Part shown: positions 6,562 to 8,821 of the stretch, piece by piece | Layout of the letters: each line of letters starts with the position of its first letter | Position numbering within the stretch: the first letter of the stretch is position 1 | Source: a bacterium | GTDB lineage: Bacteria; Chloroflexota; Dormibacteria; Aeolococcales; Aeolococcaceae | Direction of reading: 5' to 3' | Length of the DNA stretch: 8,821 nt | Assembly (NCBI GenBank): GCA_021850405.1 | Contig: JAJZMA010000218.1 | Coordinates: 1 to 8,821, forward strand | Made by a program: the position numbers and the translations under genes | The notes under the pieces: model-generated | Seen by the model: only the letters and a program-made list of their open reading frames with translations | Database searches by the model: none | What the model was told of the DNA's origin: nothing

Positions 6562-6570
6562 TGTGGATAA
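6562..6570 (-). promoter_or_regulatory. DnaA box (perfect, opposite orientation)
   Basis: TGTGGATAA is the exact reverse complement of TTATCCACA. It lies 59 nt from the first box, start to start, and 8 nt from parS. Two perfect boxes in inverted orientation within 70 nt are unlikely to be chance. Confidence 0.8.
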
Positions 6571-6577
6571 GGTGCAC

Positions 6578-6593
6578 TGTTTCACGTGAAACA
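6578..6593. promoter_or_regulatory. parS: parS centromere site
   Basis: TGTTTCACGTGAAACA is a perfect 16-bp palindrome and an exact match to the canonical bacterial parS. ParB encoded just downstream on the minus strand is expected to load here and slide outward, across parAB and towards the 6849 gene. I noticed only one perfect copy in the window. Confidence 0.97.
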
Positions 6594-6848
6594 TGGGCAG
6601 CTTCATTCCCATATTTTGCCGCATTACCCTCCATCCTGTTGTCGGTAGCGCTTTCTCCGGGTGACCGTTACACGTCTGTCATGGTATCAGCATCCTGGCC
6701 TGCTGATTTCTTACCTTTATCCCTGCTCCCCGCCTTCATCCGTGCTTCCAGCAAGAGCCTCCTGGGGATGCTTACCCAGGCGCATCTCTCCTGTTGCTAC
6801 CGCCTCGGCCGCAGGCAGAGTCAATGTGGAGCGCGGTAAGATTCGCAT

Positions 6849-7427
6849 ATGGCAAAGATAGAGCGCCGCTGGAGTGTTACTACCTACATCCCTGTGCGGG
6901 AGGTGTTTGCTGTAATGGAACAGCTGGTTACTCTGCCTTTGCAGTTTGAGCCATTGTCCTCATCAAAAGCGCGTGGGATAGAGGTTATCCGAAGGGGATT
7001 CTTTGGAGGGTGGGGCGGCCGGCTGCGTAACCCTCATTTTTTTGAATGTACCGCCGTAGAAGCACCCGAAGGGACACTGGTTCAGGTTGAAGCTACGGCC
7101 AGCCGGTGGGTGGTGTCCCGGGCGGAGGAGTTTGTGACCGTGCTGACGCGGGGCGCAGGCGATCCATATGGGATTTACAGGGATGGCCGAATCCAGCCTG
7201 GCGAAGTGACCCTGGTCGCCTCCTGGGCAGGTACCGGTTATGAGCTTTATTCCGAGCCATCCTTTACCGCTCGTCGTGGTCCGGCAATATACACAGCCAC
7301 CCCACTTTTTGCCGTGGAGGTACAAAGGGGACGTTTTGTCCGGGTCGAGACCAAGGATGGCATCTCTGGATATGTGGAGGCAGATCAGCTGGTCATGGCC
7401 CCCGCCCTGGCGGTGCGCGCTCCTTAG
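6849..7427 (+). CDS. Protein of unknown function with probable SH3-like C-terminal domain
   Basis: I do not recognise the family. The 192-residue product has no signal peptide or membrane helix, so it is probably cytoplasmic. Residues about 1-85 form a mixed alpha/beta-looking segment (RWSVTTYIPVREVFAVMEQL, then a FFGGWGGRLRNPHFF patch and alternating LVQVEATASR strands), which may be a ligand-binding or SRPBCC-like fold, but that is a guess. The middle has RGAGDPYGIYRDGRI and VASWAGTGYELYSEP. Residues about 129-184 fit a bacterial SH3 (SH3b) pattern: YELYSEPS, an ALA-type loop, GRFVRVETKDGISGYVEADQLV. Codon use is like its neighbours. The ATG at 6849 has only a weak GGTAAG upstream. It is not obviously part of an operon, although the kinase gene 261 nt downstream lies on the same strand. 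Confidence 0.75.
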   Translation: MAKIERRWSVTTYIPVREVFAVMEQLVTLPLQFEPLSSSKARGIEVIRRGFFGGWGGRLRNPHFFECTAVEAPEGTLVQVEATASRWVVSRAEEFVTVLTRGAGDPYGIYRDGRIQPGEVTLVASWAGTGYELYSEPSFTARRGPAIYTATPLFAVEVQRGRFVRVETKDGISGYVEADQLVMAPALAVRAP

Positions 7428-7688
7428 CAGCTTTTCCCGGTCTGGCAAAACCTCATCTTCCAAAAATTCGGCAACAGTGGGAAGTGCCCGAACCAGTTTT
7501 TGGGCTTCTATCCTGACGCCATCCATGGATCAGTGCAGAAGATGGCCCGGGATATAGCTTTCTGGCTGATTGCCAGGGGTAGTGGTCAATGCCGTGATGC
7601 TGGCAGGGCATAGAACGGTGGGGAGGTGCAGGCCGGTAAATAGCGCGGACTCCAGGCTGACTGTAATCTGTGCGTATAGAATGGAAAA
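7428..7688. other. Intergenic region between the SH3-like gene and the kinase
   Basis: No convincing gene was found in these 261 nt. No U-tracted terminator follows the upstream stop. A minus-strand frame starts at ATG 7526 with a plausible helical opening (EFLEDEVLPDREKLL) but has no ribosome-binding site and runs into the coding strand of the upstream gene. The right end carries a possible -10 (TATAGAAT, 7675-7682). Confidence 0.5.
7675..7682 (+). promoter_or_regulatory. Possible -10 element of the kinase gene
   Basis: TATAGAAT resembles an extended -10 hexamer (TATAGA at 7675-7680). If used, transcription would begin near 7687-7689, almost at the GTG start of the kinase, giving a leaderless or nearly leaderless message. 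No good -35 is seen. Confidence 0.25.
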
Positions 7689-8821
7689 GTGATCAGGTTC
7701 CAGAGAGTAGCGGCTGCTTTTGCGGCCATAGTCTCCGCCGGCGACGAGGACTCCCTTATCGAGGAACTGCTGGCCGCCGCGGTGGAGCTTACCGGAGCAC
7801 AATATGGAGCGCTTGGGATCCTGGCAGCTATACCTGCCACTGGACTGGTAACTCCCAGGCTGGCCCGGTTCCATACGGTCGGCCTGTCGCCGGAGGAGGA
7901 GCAGTCTATTGGCGAATGGCAACAGAGTGGAGACTGGCTTTCACTTTTTCCTGGATGCGGTGGCGTAGTGCGCATAAGGGACCTTCGCGCGCATCCCCTG
8001 CCGGCCGCGCTCCCGTTGCATCATCCTGTCCTGACGTCATTTATGGGGGTACCGCTAAGGTCTGGCAATATGGTGGCAGGTGGTCTTTATCTCGCCAACA
8101 CGTTGAGGGCGGGTGGATTTTCCAGGAACGATGAGAAGACGGTAGTTTCCCTTGTAGCAGTAGCGGACGTTGTGCTGGAAAACCGGCTCCTTCATGAAGA
8201 GATTGCTGACCTGGCAGGGGTGCGGGACAGGGAGAAAATAGCACGTAATCTGCATGACAACGTTATTCAACGCATCTTTGCAACCGGGCTCTCCCTACAG
8301 GCGCTGGCGGTGTCGTCCGGGGATGGTCTGCTGGGGAACCGGATCCAGATTGCTGTCGATGAACTTGACAGCATTATCCAGGATATTCGCGGCATAATTT
8401 TTGCCCTGCGCGGGCAAGAGATGGATGGCCCAGCGCCTCTGAGAGCCCAGCTGCTTGGCCTGGTAATTGAGATTGGCGAGACAGTGGGCACTGCTCCTGT
8501 GGTCCACCTGAATGGCCCAGTCGACAACATCAACGATGAGCAACTGAACACAACAGTAGTTGCTGTGGCCAGGGAATTGCTTACTGAAGCCACTCGACAT
8601 GCAGGGGTTACGGCAGTGGATTTCTATGTCAGGGTTGGGGCCAACATTACGGTAAAAGTGGTAGACAATGGCTCCTTCCCTGGGCCGGGCCAACCGACAG
8701 CTGCGGGCAATGGGGTGAGCCAGGTAACCGGGTGGGCACAGCAGCTTGGGGGTAGTCTGACTGTGCGCAAGGTGCATCCTTCCGGCACAGAAGCCATCTT
8801 TATGGTTCCGAGAAAGCCTGC
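7689..8821 (+). CDS. GAF-domain sensor histidine kinase, NarL/DevS type (3' end cut by window)
   Basis: This is a two-component kinase with 377 codons visible; the frame is open at the window end, where homologs usually stop soon after. A GAF domain spans about 20-170 with DevS-like signatures: GAQYGALGIL at 36-45, RIRDLRAHP, HHPVLTSFMGVPL at 111-123, and GGLYLAN. A HisKA_3 dimerisation domain holds the phospho-acceptor H189 in REKIARNLHDNVIQRIF. A HATPase_c domain runs from about 285. In that domain the N box reads RELLTEATRHAG, with E300 where most kinases have Asn, and the G1 box reads VVDNGSF, lacking the second glycine of DNGxG. The G2-like GNGVSQV and the late GT are present. The frame has a stop at 7677-7679, so GTG 7689 is the likely start; the ribosome-binding site is weak. 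The ligand is unknown, and a response regulator may follow. Confidence 0.88.
   Translation, partial: MIRFQRVAAAFAAIVSAGDEDSLIEELLAAAVELTGAQYGALGILAAIPATGLVTPRLARFHTVGLSPEEEQSIGEWQQSGDWLSLFPGCGGVVRIRDLRAHPLPAALPLHHPVLTSFMGVPLRSGNMVAGGLYLANTLRAGGFSRNDEKTVVSLVAVADVVLENRLLHEEIADLAGVRDREKIARNLHDNVIQRIFATGLSLQALAVSSGDGLLGNRIQIAVDELDSIIQDIRGIIFALRGQEMDGPAPLRAQLLGLVIEIGETVGTAPVVHLNGPVDNINDEQLNTTVVAVARELLTEATRHAGVTAVDFYVRVGANITVKVVDNGSFPGPGQPTAAGNGVSQVTGWAQQLGGSLTVRKVHPSGTEAIFMVPRKP

Larger units (their letters stand above)
6464..6848. other. Non-coding region upstream of parA
   Basis: This 385-nt stretch separates parA (minus) from the next plus-strand gene. Its parA-proximal part holds two perfect DnaA boxes and one perfect parS (listed separately). 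The remaining part, 6594-6848, holds two short perfect inverted repeats: ATCAGC/GCTGAT at 6686-6707 and CCTGGG/CCCAGG at 6761-6780. It must also contain the promoter of the gene at 6849. Short open frames exist on both strands but none is recognisable. No tRNA or rRNA is seen. Confidence 0.6.

Noticed and set aside
5792..6589. Plus-strand open frame of 265 codons opposite parA
   Set aside because: It is antisense to parA, whose motifs are unmistakable.
6285..6839. Plus-strand open frame of 184 codons spanning the parA 5' end and the leader
   Set aside because: It is antisense to parA and crosses the DnaA boxes and parS; no family resemblance.
8041..8777. Several minus-strand frames over 7586-8777
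   Set aside because: They are shadows of the plus-strand sensor kinase frame, which has clear GAF, HisKA_3 and HATPase motifs.
1..8821. CRISPR array, insertion sequence, tRNA or rRNA genes
   Set aside because: No spaced repeat array, transposase motif, terminal inverted repeats, or tRNA/rRNA-like sequences were seen on either strand.

Overview
The window looks like a replication-origin-proximal stretch of a bacterial chromosome with intermediate GC (I judge about 55%). The rpmH-rnpA-yidD-yidC-jag order and a parAB locus with a perfect parS site are classic markers of the dnaA/oriC neighbourhood. The short-form YidC, a three-part Jag (KhpB), a type I signal peptidase with one N-terminal anchor, a Fe/Mn superoxide dismutase of the LYFGNM type and a DevS/NarL-type sensor kinase fit a monoderm-like lineage. 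Chloroflexota (perhaps Ktedonobacteria-like) is my best guess. That is inference from protein style, not a database result.

Left block (223-3209, + strand): a tight ribosome/RNA-processing/membrane-insertion operon. rpmH overlaps rnpA by 4 nt, rnpA overlaps yidD by 14 nt, yidD and yidC share one base, then after 74 nt come jag and an overlapping ndk. rpmH is unusual: its conserved reading frame has no canonical start codon where the protein should begin, but an ATC at the expected place behind a good Shine-Dalgarno. The leader (1-222) carries a two-copy direct repeat.

Middle block (3263-4676): lepB on the minus strand, divergent from sodA on the plus strand across a 100-nt gap that contains an inverted repeat. 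lepB converges with ndk and sodA converges with parB. Each convergence point holds a GC-rich hairpin.

Partition block (4744-about 6600, minus strand): parA then parB, overlapping by 8 nt, preceded by two perfect DnaA boxes in opposite orientation and one perfect parS. This links origin segregation (ParB loading at parS, ParA ATPase) with DnaA. About 250 nt beyond parS (6594-6848) have no recognised gene.

Right block (6849-8821, + strand): a 192-aa protein of unknown function with a probable C-terminal SH3-like domain, a 261-nt gap, and a GAF-HisKA_3-HATPase sensor histidine kinase that runs off the window end. The kinase has substitutions in its N and G1 boxes.

Most of the window is conserved housekeeping DNA. 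I see no clear novel multi-gene system. The best leads are the rpmH start, the DnaA-box/parS leader of parAB, the unknown SH3-like protein and the atypical kinase.
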